Positions 1-7,862 of a DNA stretch of 13,674 nucleotides are shown in pieces. Below the pieces are notes generated by a model that worked only from the letters and a program-made list of their open reading frames with translations, ran no database searches and was not told the DNA's origin. Source of the DNA: Chromera velia. Taxonomy: Eukaryota > Sar > Chromeraceae. Numbering within the stretch: the stretch's first letter is position 1; every line of letters begins with the position of its first letter. The DNA is taken from positions 15,047 to 28,720 of the forward strand of contig JAHBMJ010001555.1 in NCBI GenBank assembly GCA_018398765.1. The letters run 5' to 3'. Position numbers and translations under genes: made by a program.

Positions 1-1294
1 GAGTTCAACTTGGACTATCCAGCCGAGTTGTTGCACACCTCCCTCGCAGCCTCTGTTGGCATAATAACTTCGAGTTTCCCACTGCAGGAGATTGCTACGC
101 TCTGCATATTCTCTTGTACAGCTTAGCGAAGTCATCGCTTGGGAGGCCCGAATCGACCATTTGACTGCCAGATTTGACCGGGGGGGCCTGAACACGAACA
201 TCAGTGCTGATGAGAACTTTTGACTCTTACGGGAGAGTTGCAAAATCGCAACTAGTCAGTCAACATAGAAAGGGACAAGATGACAGGCAAGAAAAGAAGT
301 ACAGAAAGTCTGCGGATCATACGCAAGAAGAAAAATGAAACATTGAATTGAGAAAAAAAGGCAGAAAATGGGTTTTGCTGTGCTAGTTGCTGCGTAATGA
401 TCGCAGATAGTAGATGGGGTGTACTGGTATATTTGCAAAATCAGTCGAGGGTGTAACAGGGCGTTGTAGTGACAATGCGCATGTTAAAGGAAGTCGCAAC
501 TCTTCGGCTTGTCTGCTTGTCAATACATGTGGCTGCCTGCAGCTCTTGCTCCGCTACCCTTCACGAACAAGGAAGGGAACCTCAAATTGGTACGTTTCAT
601 AGTGAAACACAGCCTCCATCGATGCGTTTTTCAGCCGTTGCTGAAAGCAGTTCCTCTTCTACATGCTGTGTGTGAAGTCAGGCTATCGGGAGGGAGAGAA
701 GACCTGGGACTGGCGTATGGTCACCTCTAGTTGGGGGGGTGGCGACCTTTCTTGACAAAGGATTGGGACGGGAGGTACGTGACAGACATTTTGGGGGTCC
801 TACAAAGGCCAAGGCTTCTGTATGAGTTTCTGGAGAGGATGAAGGTGTCCGTAATCGCCCCCTCCAGAAGCATTCTCCGTGCGTGCACAAGAAATATTGC
901 AGCGGCTCTTAGCATCTCTACAGCTGATGTCAAGCGCCTCAAGATTTCTTGGCTGCTTCTCGCTAGAAGTTGAAGATGGCGCGGACGAAGCGAACCTCTT
1001 TGAAACCATCAAGCGTGAAGTAGCGTGAAGAGGTGGGTATTGTACAAGCGTAGATTTCCAGTGAATACCAAACTTTATACGTGTTGTAAATTTGAAGCAG
1101 CAAGTACCTCGTGAGCCCTTTTTAATCAATAAAATTAATTATTAAGACTGTTTGCCTAGTCAGTCCGCTCTTTCTTTGTTGAACACATGTATTATGACTA
1201 TGATGCCCTGTCATCCCTCAACTGCTCTTTGCAGATATGGCAAGAGGTATACCGCATGTACCAGTACGTTCCGTCCACCACCTCTGATGTTTGA
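1..1294 (+). CDS. Unrecognised multi-exon gene, 3' part (5' end outside window)
   Basis: I do not recognise the product. The model is built from open segments joined at GT-AG sites with matching phase: exons 1-26, 88-203, 269-298, 543-589, 635-667, 731-844, 903-1019 and 1235-1294 (stop TGA). This gives 181 codons with no internal stop. Introns would be 61, 65, 244, 45, 63, 58 and 215 nt. Visible protein segments include SLVQLSEVIAWEARIDHLTA (exon 2), a Lys/Arg-rich patch KRDKMTGKKR (exon 3), FLTKDWDGRYVTDILGVLQR (exon 6) and LFETIKRE followed by IWQEVYRMYQYVP (exons 7-8). They look like a soluble, largely helical protein. Good acceptors include the T-rich tract before 635 and the pyrimidine-rich end before 1235. 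Weak points: the donor of exon 3 could be 308 instead of 299, the first donor could be 30 instead of 27, more exons may lie in 310-540, and an AATAAA at 1128-1133 falls inside the last intron, so a shorter isoform ending with the TGA at 1026-1028 is possible. The reading is inference. Confidence 0.4.
1128..1133 (+). promoter_or_regulatory. AATAAA polyadenylation-like signal
   Basis: An exact AATAAA lies about 100 nt after the TGA at 1026-1028, which would terminate the upstream exon (903-1028) if the last intron were not removed. It could therefore define an alternative 3' end of the gene at the left edge. A single hexamer in A/T-rich DNA is weak evidence. Confidence 0.25.
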
Positions 1295-1404
1295 CACTTC
1301 CATCTCATCCTCTGAGAGTATCAAAAGCTTGGAGGGTGCGTTAACGAATGTAGGCGTGTCCATACGTAGAAAGCTAGGTCCGACGCCATGCATCTTGGCA
1401 TAAC

Positions 1405-2603
1405 ATGGAGACTAAAAGGCTTCTCTGGTGGAATCGGGAGAGGCGCCCCGCTAGGGCGCCCTGGGGTTTGGTACGAACCGTCATGGCGGAGCGGACGCAA
1501 AGGATCATGGCGATTAGCGGGATGATCTCCCTTTTATCCCTCCAAGTGGTCGGACTCCTCCTAAGACGTAACTCAAAAGAGGTGACAGCGGATAAGTTGG
1601 GGTAAATTGATGAGTAGGTGAATGAGTGACATTTGAGTAGGTGAATGAGTAAGTGAGTGAGTGAGTGAGTGAAATTTAAGTGAGTGAGTGAGTGAGTAAG
1701 TGAGTGAATGAGTGAGTGAGTGAGTGAGTGAGTGAGTGATGTAAGTGAGTGAGTGAGTGAATGACTAAGTGAGTGAGTGAGTGAGTGAGTGAGTGAGTGC
1801 GAGATGGAAGTGGATGAGTGAGTAAGGGAGTGAGTGCGAGATGGAAGTAAGTGAGTGAGTGAGTGAGTGAGTGAGTGAGTTAGTGAGTGAGTGAATGAGT
1901 GAGTGAGATTTGAGTGGGTAGAGTGAGGTTTGAGTGAGTAAGTGGGTGAATGAGTGAGATTTGAGTAGGTTAGAGTGAGTGGGTAACATTTGAGTAGAAC
2001 TAAGAGTAGAAGAGTGAGTGAGTGAGTGAGTGAGTGAGTAAGCGAGCGAGTGAGTGAGTGAGTGAGTGGGTAGGTGGATGAGTGAGTGAGTGAGTGAGTG
2101 AGTGAGAGATGTACTAAGTGGGTAAGAGCCTCAGAGGGTGAGTGAGTAAGTGAGTGAGTGAGTGAAGGAGGCAGGTATGCATGTAGACAGGCAGGCTGAC
2201 AAGCAAGCAGATGGGCAGACACTGCAAAACACTGGCAGGCAGGCACTGGCAGGCGGGCAGGCAGGCAGGCAGGCAATGGTAGGCAGGGGTGGATGGATTG
2301 ATAGATGGATGGGTGAGTAGATAGATGGATAGATGGGTAGATAAATGGATGGATGCATGGGTTGGTGGATGGGTGGGTGGGTGCATAGATGGATGGTTCA
2401 CAGAAAGAATGAATCTGATTTTACACAATCTGTATATCAAATTGCCATATCAATGCAATCTGGATATCGATCTAAGTGTCATGCAGGTGTCTTCTTCAGG
2501 GTCAAAAGTGCTACCAACTCTTGTCAGTAAACGTTTGAAGAAAGCTCCTGCTATCCTCACTTTATTCAATGTTCAAAAGAGGCGACCAAAGAAGAAGAGA
2601 TGA
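1405..2603 (+). CDS. Possible two-exon small membrane protein, microsatellite-filled intron
   Basis: Exon 1 would start at the ATG at 1405 and run to 1567. It encodes a basic N-terminus (METKRLLWWNRERRPARAP) and then a hydrophobic segment, IMAISGMISLLSLQVVGLLL, that fits one membrane helix. Exon 2 would be 2500-2603, encoding SKVLPTLVSKRLKKAPAIL and a very basic tail ending RRPKKKR before TGA. A GTAACT donor at 1568 and a TCTTCTTCAG acceptor ending at 2499 join them in phase (163 + 104 nt = 88 residues). The 932-nt intron holds the tetranucleotide array. Without splicing, exon 1 simply continues to a TAA at 1603-1605 and makes a 66-residue product, which is the main alternative. I recognise no family. 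The basic, Trp-containing N-terminus could be an organelle presequence, but that is speculation. Confidence 0.25.
1606..2160. repeat. GTGA tetranucleotide microsatellite, first array
   Basis: About 550 bp consists of near-perfect GTGA units on the + strand, with variants such as GAAT, GTAA and GTGG and short non-repeat interruptions (for example near 1800-1815 and 1985-2005). The + strand is almost free of C. Because TCAC repeated in any frame reads Thr-His-Ser-Leu without stops, the complementary strand carries long meaningless open frames. The array lies inside the proposed intron 1568-2499. Confidence 0.95.
2161..2400. repeat. Mosaic tetranucleotide tract (GGCA, GATG, GATA, GGTG units)
   Basis: The GTGA array passes directly into GGCA-type repeats (about 2166-2290) and then into GATG/GATA/GGTG repeats (about 2290-2400). 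The 4-nt rhythm is largely kept while the unit changes. 2359-2381 contains four GGG runs with short loops. Minus-strand open frames here are Cys/Pro/Ala and Ile/His/Pro repeats produced by the repeat and are not genes. Confidence 0.9.
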
Positions 2604-2807
2604 TTTACTGGATAGATAACTGACTGTCTTCAAGACTTTCTTTCAAGATCATTATAAGAGTTTACACTGATTAAAACTATCATCATCGAGTTATCTATGT
2701 GTTTTCTATGAATATCTATGAACGTGTGTGCTCCGATAAGCAGATCTTTAATTAAATCTTCCTTAATCTTCCTGTATTAAATCTTCTCAATTAAGATCTG
2801 CCTTTTA
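2604..2807. other. A/T-rich spacer with a hairpin
   Basis: No gene is seen. The one structure is an inverted repeat: CAGATCTTTAATTA at 2741-2754 and AATTAAGATCTG at 2789-2800, with T-rich AAATCTTC-like repeats between them. Confidence 0.5.
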
Positions 2808-3040
2808 CATCTCCCAATGAGAGATTGGAGAATTTGTATGGAGTAGTATGCATTTTAAAGGCACTCATCAATCTGCTTGAAATCGGCCGGCGCTTGCCGG
2901 CCCGTCGCGGCTTGCCGGCGCTTGTACATCTGCCAATGAGAGATCAGGAAATTTGTATGCATGCAGTAGTATGCATTTTTCAGGCACTCATCAATCTGCC
3001 CGGCGCTTGCCGGCCCGTCGTGGCTTGCCGGCGCTTGCTA
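2808..3040. repeat. 119-bp tandem duplication with GC-rich core
   Basis: Two copies start at 2808 and 2927. Each begins CATCTSCCAATGAGAGAT, continues through an A/T-rich part containing AGTAGTATGCATTTT and CACTCATCAATCTGC, and ends in a GC-rich block containing CGGCGCTTGCCGGCCCGTCG and then GGCTTGCCGGCGCTTG. The copies differ by a few substitutions and small indels. An open frame crosses both copies at about 2825-3220, but it begins at a TTG and simply follows the repeat, so I do not call it a gene. Confidence 0.8.
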
Positions 3041-3277
3041 TGCAGTCGGCTTAATTACCGGGGGATGCAGAAGGCTACTCAGCGCCTGCATGTCGAATGC
3101 CTGTCGAAGCCTGCCACAATCCTGCCATACCTTGCCAGGAAGGAAAGAAAATTCACTAAGATCCAGAGGACGCAGTCATTGCAGGGCTCAATGCAAGTGA
3201 TGCATGGAGAGAATCTCTGATTGACTGCCGATATATAGATTGATTCCGTCTGACGTGCATGTATCACTGAAGGACAC

Positions 3278-3532
3278 ATGGAATCTAAATTGATCTCCTT
3301 TGCGTCCCTTTGCCTGTTGGTGGGTGTCGTCGTAGGGCGAAGCCGTATCAATCGCTTCCGTGAGAGACAATTTGAAAAGGGTTTTCCAGCATTTTTGACC
3401 CAGAAGCCTTTCCGTCTGCCCCAATCTGCTTTCAGATTGCGGTTTGTGGGCGCTTTTCAGAAAGAAGGGGGAATATCCAGTCTCCCATCTCCGCAGGCAG
3501 ACCGCGTCGGGCTGTCTTGCTTGGTACCCCAA
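3278..3532 (+). other. Signal peptide plus transit-like leader exon
   Basis: The ATG at 3278 starts an 85-codon segment. Residues 1-3 are polar, residue 4 is Lys, and residues 5-20 (LISFASLCLLVGVVVG) form a typical signal-peptide core. A positively charged stretch follows (RSRINRFRERQFEKGF) and then a Phe/Ser/Arg region containing QSAFRLRF. In algae with complex plastids, proteins are often targeted by a signal peptide followed by a transit-like region of low acidity, frequently with an aromatic residue near the cleavage site. This fits that pattern but also fits a simple secreted or type II membrane protein. Downstream, in frame, GTGAAG at 3533 is the likely donor, because TGA follows at 3539. 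An antisense open frame at 3188-3628 starts from GTG and lacks these features. Confidence 0.45.
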
Positions 3533-6288
3533 GTGAAGTGAAAGGAAGGGCAGGAGCTCTCCTCTAGGAGGATGGTGAGTCCCAATCTGCTCAGGAGAAT
3601 AGATGAAAAACCCATGCGTTTGTCTCACTCTACCTATTCACATGGGCTGGTTCTTTTTGGATGAAGTTCTTTTGTACCTTCCTCCCGTCTATTCCTGTGT
3701 CAGCTGGTGCAATCCTGCGACTTCACACATGTAGTGTCCCCAAGTGAGAGGCCGGTGTCCCAAATCAGAGCAGCCACTCTCTTCTCTTTCTCTCTCAGTC
3801 TGTTCCGGACGAAGATCGCTCGTACTCCCACACTTTTCTTCTGATTCGTTTGTTTGTTTATTTGTTCATTCGTTCGCTGTCTGCAGAGTCATGGGCTCCG
3901 TCCAACAAGGCAAAAAACGAGACCGCCCAATTGTATAACAGCAATACCAACGCAGTGGGTTGGGGAGATTAGGATTAGAATTAGGATTAATATCCGGAGG
4001 ATTGGCCTGAAACTGAAGAAAAGGAGAAGAAGGAGGGGTGTGTGTGTATATAAGGGAGGGGATAAAGGAGCGAATCTCAGCAGGCATCGCTACTGTTTCT
4101 GAGGCGCTGAGAGAAGAGCTCGAGAGCCTAAAATTGTTTAGTTACTCAAAAGCGTTCAATCATGCCTCTGTGCGTCGATCCAACGACTGGGACTGGGAAC
4201 TGTTCATTAACAGTTGGCTGGATCAGCTAGACAGAGTCCTCAGATGTCATACTAACATTGTGCACCACTTTGATTGGTTTCGCTATCCAAATGAATCCAT
4301 AGCTTCTCCTTGATCCTTCGTCTATCCAAAATTTGGACGACCTGATTGAATTTCGAAAGCGGGAGGGTTTAGCGTTGCCCGTTGAGTTGTCGGATTGGGG
4401 TTGGAAATCGACACTTTCAAACTCTCTCGATGTCGAGGTGGCCTGTGTGTCGAGTGGGATTGTAAAGCAGCAGGACAGTGTGTGGTTATGCTGTGAACCC
4501 TGCAAAAGATTGTTGGGGGTCTTGAGCGATCAGCCCCACTTATTGGATGAGAAATTGGTCTGCTCGTGGGAAACGGCCAAGATCGTCTTCCTTGACTGCG
4601 ATGGGGTCATTACGGACGACGGAGTTCGAAGCATGCCTCAGCTTCCAGTCCATATTCCTGCCGAGCATCTGCGGGCTGTCTACACCACCCCGCGGTTCTC
4701 TGCCTACGCTGTAGAACGATATTGGTTGTACAGTAAAGAAGTTATCCAGAGGTTGAAGGCGTGGCAGAACAGTGACCCCGACGTGCATTTCATCATGGCG
4801 ACCGTCCATCTGGGCATGGCAGACGCGCAGATCTTCCGCGACGTTTTGCTCTATGGTTTCAATGTTATGGGTGCGGTTTCACGTCACGACATCTACGGGA
4901 TCTTCGACTGGCTGCGGTGTCATGCGCTGTCTTGGACTCTCGGTCTACACACACTCGGTTTGCGTGTCTGGACGATGATGGCAGATACTTTAAAGTGCAC
5001 CCTCAGGAGTGGCCGGAGGGGGTTGAGATACCCAAATAGGGAACCAAACCTGTGGCATTTGTTAAAGTGCCGGAAGTTTGTCTCCTTAGAGACATGGAAG
5101 TTGAGAAGGCGAAACAGGCCTTCTCTAACCACCAATGGTCTTCCAAAGATTTTCTGTCTCCCAAAATGTGGCTTGGAGAGTTTGAGAAGCCACCACCACC
5201 AAGCGATGCCAAACGGCAGTACATAAGGGACGCAGAACACGTCTCTCCTCTTTCTCCCCCCCCGCCCGCTCTCGTTGCCAAAGAGTGGAGTGATCGCATT
5301 GACGCCTTCTTCAACTTGATTCACAAACCGAACCAGGTCTCTTTAACATCGGTCCTCCGATGGAAGCGTCTGCACGTCAATCGTTTTTCCTTGAGGGAGA
5401 ATCTAGACTGTGACGCTAAGGCATCCCTCGGAATCCTAGAGGGCACTGCTGCTGCGATCCGTTCCACCCCCTAGCTTAACCAATCCTATGAGCATCTTCT
5501 CTCTGAAGAAGAAAGAAGAAGCATCCGAACACTGTCAGAACGAGATCTTGATGAGCTGTGACAAAATAAGGGAGTAACACTCTCGATGGACTATGTGACA
5601 AAGAGAGCGAAAAGTCTCGGCATTCCCTCCCGTGCACAGTATCATCCCGCTCCGGAATACGCTGATAGGCCGAAACTTTTTAGATGAGTCAGCACCAAAC
5701 ATCGATGAGTGGGACTCTGTAAAGGCACAAGAGATGCAATGTAGCCGTTTTTGGAAGCAGCCGGCACTTTTTGTTGACCCTGCCCTCCCGTACGAGCGCC
5801 TGGTCGTCTTGATTCTCGACGTGTTTGTGAAGGAGAACGGACGCAGCGCCGAGACACTCTCTGACCACCCCGCCTCAGAAGATGAGCTGTGCAGGCTTAT
5901 GATGATACCAGGTATCGATCCCGCAGCGCTTTTCTCGTATGGGAAGCTCTGCAAAGAGTCTATAGACCGTCTGTCTAAGTGGCAACGCTCTGATCCTGGT
6001 CTCGGTTTCATGCTGGCCACCAGGCTGATGGACACCTTCGACCTTGCGACAATGCGCAGGCTGTTCCTCCCACAGCTTCGTGTGGTGGGCTACGTAGAGG
6101 GAGACCGAGATGAAGACATCGAAAAGTGGTTGTCGGTGGCAAAGTTAGAGAGGCCCTTGGGCGAGCAGCAAGCTGCTACAGTGCCTTCATATATTCTGGA
6201 CTATGAGAGCCTGCTGACAGACGAGCACATCGCTGAAGCTCGTAAGGCTCTCTCTCAAGGTGACAAGATAAGCTTTGAAGAATTTTGA
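3278..6288 (+). CDS. Tandem HAD-like domain protein with signal/plastid-type leader, about 10 exons
   Basis: Model: exons 3278-3532, 3667-3743, 3799-3821, 3887-3954, 4104-4259, 4303-4994, 5040-5336, 5475-5557, 5606-5631 and 5669-6288. These join in phase at GT-AG introns of 134, 55, 65, 149, 43, 45, 138, 48 and 37 nt, giving about 765 codons. Only one problem remains, a one-base frame slip inside 4915-4967. The ATG at 3278 opens with a hydrophobic signal-like segment. The middle holds an acidic, Trp-rich helical region. Two HAD-like domains follow (4579-5130 and 5800-6288) that resemble each other, for example QRLKAWQNSDPDVHFIMAT and DRLSKWQRSDPGLGFMLAT. The motif layout (hhhDxDG, a late Ser/Thr-type motif II, WL, LDDD, then a short beta strand and a GLT-like helix) resembles the HAD domains of 'Swiss Army Knife' RNA-repair proteins. 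HAD enzymes are usually Mg-dependent phosphohydrolases; substrate unknown. Least certain junctions: 3532/3667, 3954/4104 (4071 also fits) and 5336/5475. It could instead be two genes, or a decaying gene. Confidence 0.5.
3955..4103 (+). other. Intron with ATTAGG hexamer repeats and a TATA-like string
   Basis: GTGGGT at 3955 is the donor. The acceptor is at 4103 (ending CTACTGTTTCTGAG) or, equally in phase, at 4070. Inside, 3968-3991 is a four-fold near-repeat of ATTAGG/ATTAGA, which resembles a telomere-type hexamer but is too short and degenerate to be one. TATATAAG at 4047-4054 follows a short TG run. Since open coding continues from both sides of this segment, I treat it as intron rather than promoter. 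Confidence 0.4.
4260..4302 (+). other. 43-nt intron (GTGCAC...ATAG)
   Basis: It joins LDRVLRCHTNI to LLLDPSSIQNLDDLIEF in phase. Without it the upstream frame stops at 4311-4313. It begins GTGCAC and ends CCATAG, like the introns at 4995-5039 and 5632-5668. Confidence 0.5.
4915..4967 (+). other. Frame break inside HAD domain 1
   Basis: The frame used from 4303 to 4914 (ending DWL) does not contain motif IV; the frame two bases later (or one base earlier) does. No AG dinucleotide occurs between about 4831 and 4982, so no GT-AG intron can bridge the two frames while keeping LDDD. Options are a one-base sequencing or assembly error, a real frameshift mutation, ribosomal frameshifting, or an intron ending at 4984 (donor 4917 or 4929, 68 or 56 nt) that would restore the frame but delete the LDDDG motif. 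Confidence 0.55.
4995..5039 (+). other. 45-nt intron (GTGCAC...AATAG)
   Basis: Its length is a multiple of three and it removes an in-frame TAG at 5037-5039. After removal LDDDGRYFK is followed by GTKPVAFVKVPEV, which matches the spacing seen in domain 2 and in the family. A nonsense mutation is the alternative. Confidence 0.45.
5558..5605 (+). other. 48-nt intron (GTGACA...AAGAG)
   Basis: It removes an in-frame TGA at 5559-5561 and joins SERDLDEL to AKSLGIPSR, a natural helical continuation that parallels NLDDLIEFRKREGLALP upstream of domain 1. The acceptor is unusual (GAG), so this junction is less secure than its neighbours. Confidence 0.4.
5632..5668 (+). other. 37-nt intron (GTGCAC...GATAG)
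   Basis: Joining 5631 to 5669 moves the frame correctly from the upstream exon (AKSLGIPSR) to the long final exon (RNFLDESAPNIDEW). The GTGCAC start and ATAG end match two other introns of the gene. Without it the upstream frame stops at TGA 5685-5687. Confidence 0.5.
5800..6288 (+). other. HAD-like domain 2, degenerate copy
   Basis: This aligns by eye with domain 1: LVVLILDVFVKENG for motif I (the second Asp is replaced by Phe), DRLSKWQRSDPGLGFMLAT for the helix plus motif II, DEDIEKWL for the WL helix, and SYILDYESLLTDEHIAEARK for the C-terminal strand and helix. The region between WL and the last strand lacks an LDD motif. With both the DxD and motif IV acids missing, phosphatase chemistry is not expected; a structural or regulatory pseudo-enzyme role is the simplest inference. 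The reading frame is intact to TGA at 6286-6288. An ATAAAA string follows within 20 nt and may serve for 3' processing. Confidence 0.45.
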
Positions 6289-6690
6289 AGAAAATTATGA
6301 TAAAATACAAAGTTGAAGCGGAAAACAAAAAAAAAGTATTCATGATCATTGAATTGAAGTGAATATGTATGTATATGTACATATGGATCGACGGTAAAAT
6401 GTTTTTTATATTGCTATAAATCTCTGCCAATCCAGCTAGATCTAGCTCTAGCTAGCTAAAGATGATGTTCTAGGTCATTTATCAAAATTTAATTGACCTC
6501 CTTGAACCTAACTACTACTTGAAAGTACGTTCAAGCCGTATTTTTGGATAAGCTTCAAAGTTGACATCGCAGGTGCGGATCATTTACTAGATCATTTACG
6601 GTATCTTGAAAGTAAAAGCCGCATATTTGGACGGTCTTTTGACTGCGGTTTGAATGGTCTCTTGAAAAACGATGTCACAGATAGAGATCA

Positions 6691-6856
6691 TCTTAATTAT
6701 ATTTTTTCAAGAGGCATTTAGATGCATTTAGGTTTAGGGAGGTTATTTAATCGTCTGACATAGGTAGACACGAATCTTAATTATATTTTTTAAAGAGGCA
6801 TTTACATGCATTTAAGTTTAGGGAAGTTATTTAATCGTCTGACATAGGTAGACACA
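6691..6856. repeat. 83-bp tandem duplication
   Basis: Two copies begin at 6691 and 6774 with ATCTTAATTATATTTTTT. Each continues through AAGAGGCATTTA and TTATTTAATCGTCTGACATA to GGTAGACAC. They differ at only a few positions, so the duplication is fairly recent. Confidence 0.85.
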
Positions 6857-7085
6857 GGCTGTGATTCCAAACACTGCAACAATTGTTTTTTATCAACACT
6901 CCCTGCAACACTCATGCAACACTTGAACAACCGGTTGTTTGTCTAGTTCAGGGAGTGATTAAAAAAAAAAAAAAAGATAAAAAAAAAGTTTTCTTAGTTT
7001 TTTCTTCTTTTTTTATGTAGTGCACGGCCTAGAGACTGGCCTATAGATTCAAGTATGGTTTAACTACCTAAATAAGGCTGAAAAA

Positions 7086-7170
7086 AGGTGCATAAGGTGC
7101 TGGTACTGGTGCAAAAACAGGTTTGCACCTTAAATCAGGTATAAAACAGGTGCAAAATAAGGTGTACCGT
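7086..7170. repeat. AGGTGCA-rich dispersed repeat, copy 1
   Basis: This is a dense cluster of GGTGCA and GGTGC words with GGTTTGCACCTT at 7120-7131 and AACAGGTGCAAAATAAGG at 7145-7162. The 12-mer recurs exactly at 12674-12685, and related AACAGGTGCA words occur at 8755-8790 and 12641-12659. Confidence 0.6.
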
Positions 7171-7664
7171 TTACCCTATGAAAGTTATGTTTCTAAGGTT
7201 GATTTTTAGTGTTTTTAACGGCTAAAAAGCGCCTCATTCGAAGCCTAAAAGCTTTTTATGATATAGATTTGCTACACTAGTTTTTACTATGCAAAACAAC
7301 TTTAAATATCGCTAGAAATATCAGTGAAAAGGCGATAAAAAGCAAAAATAAAAAATATTGTAATTAAAGACTCTATATCTCTGACTGTCTCATGACTTCG
7401 GTCTCTTTCTAGGTCTCTTTTCTCAATTTAAGCAACGTTTTTCACCTCTCCAGTGCTTTTTCTGTATGCTTATAGTGTTTGAATATGTTTAGTGCCGTTT
7501 GCGTGCTGCACTGTAGTCCAATTCTGTCCTTACGATCCATAAAACCTTCAAACTGCATGCATGCCCCTTTGAAGCATTGCCAAACTCATGAAGAAAGCAA
7601 CCATAAATGGTGCGTTTTCATGAAAAAGAAAAAGAAGGAAGAATAAAACAAAAGAAGGCTTTTT

Positions 7665-7670
7665 TTTATT
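7665..7670 (-). promoter_or_regulatory. AATAAA polyadenylation-like signal (minus strand)
   Basis: TTTATT on the + strand reads AATAAA on the minus strand, about 195 nt beyond the stop codon of the minus-strand gene ending at 7863. This orientation supports that gene. The region is A/T-rich, so chance occurrence is possible. Confidence 0.3.
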
Positions 7671-7862
7671 TGCATTTTTCCTCTGAGCAAGGGTAAGTGA
7701 GGATGAGTAAGGGCCTGATCTCAAGGCTCAGAGCCCAGCCCCGTCACATACCCTAGCTCTCTTCTTCACTCACCCCCTAGCTCACCCTCCCATACAAAAT
7801 GATAACAGAGGACAAAAAAAAGGAAGAAGAGAAAAAAGAAGAGGAGAAAGAAGAGGAGAGAG

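Larger units (their letters stand above)
4579..5130 (+). other. HAD-like domain 1 (catalytic motifs mostly present)
   Basis: Motif I reads KIVFLDCDGVITDDG, with the two Asp codons at 4594 and 4600. The helix before motif II is YSKEVIQRLKAWQ, and motif II is the strand HFIMAT ending with Thr at 4801. IFDWL follows at 4900-4914. RFACLDDDGRYF, a good motif IV, is read in another frame at 4956-4991. After the 45-nt intron 4995-5039 come PVAFVKVPEVCLLRDMEVEK and the final helix; this matches the strand-plus-GLT-helix end of the family. Within the family, motif I Asp residues act as nucleophile and acid/base, and motif IV acidic residues hold Mg. The frame break between WL and LDDD is the one feature that argues against a functional copy. 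Confidence 0.5.
6289..7862. other. A/T-rich intergenic spacer
   Basis: No coding segment is seen. It contains the palindrome AGCTAGATCTAGCT at 6434-6447, a diverged repeat pair around 6520-6690 (CTTGAAAGTA and AAGCCG(T/C)AT(T/A)TTTGG), an 83-bp tandem duplication, A- and T-runs at 6960-7015 that could fold back, an AGGTGCA-rich repeat at 7086-7170, and a purine-rich tract at about 7800-7862 just 3' of the minus-strand gene. Confidence 0.5.

Noticed and set aside
800-1129. 109-codon minus-strand open frame
   Set aside because: The + strand gives a phase-consistent exon chain with good splice sites over the same region; the minus frame looks like a shadow.
1374-2440. Long minus-strand open frames rich in Thr-His-Ser-Leu and Cys/Pro/Ala
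   Set aside because: They are translations of tetranucleotide repeats, which read without stops in every frame of that strand; no non-repeat domain or proper start supports them.
2825-3220. 131-codon + frame across the 119-bp duplication
   Set aside because: It starts at TTG, repeats itself only because the DNA repeats, and does not resemble a known protein.
3188-3628. 146-codon open frame on the minus strand
   Set aside because: It starts at GTG, has no recognisable feature and overlaps the + strand ATG exon with a signal-peptide-like start.
3968-3991. ATTAGG repeats as telomeric sequence
   Set aside because: Only about four degenerate units, internal to a gene.
4047-4054. TATATAAG as a core promoter
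   Set aside because: Coding segments flank it on both sides and no in-frame ATG follows before the open segment; an intron location explains it better.
5037-5561. Reassigned stop codons as explanation for the in-frame TAG, TAG and TGA
   Set aside because: All three stop codons also end other segments plausibly, and most interruptions can be removed by phase-correct GT-AG introns, so no altered code is needed.
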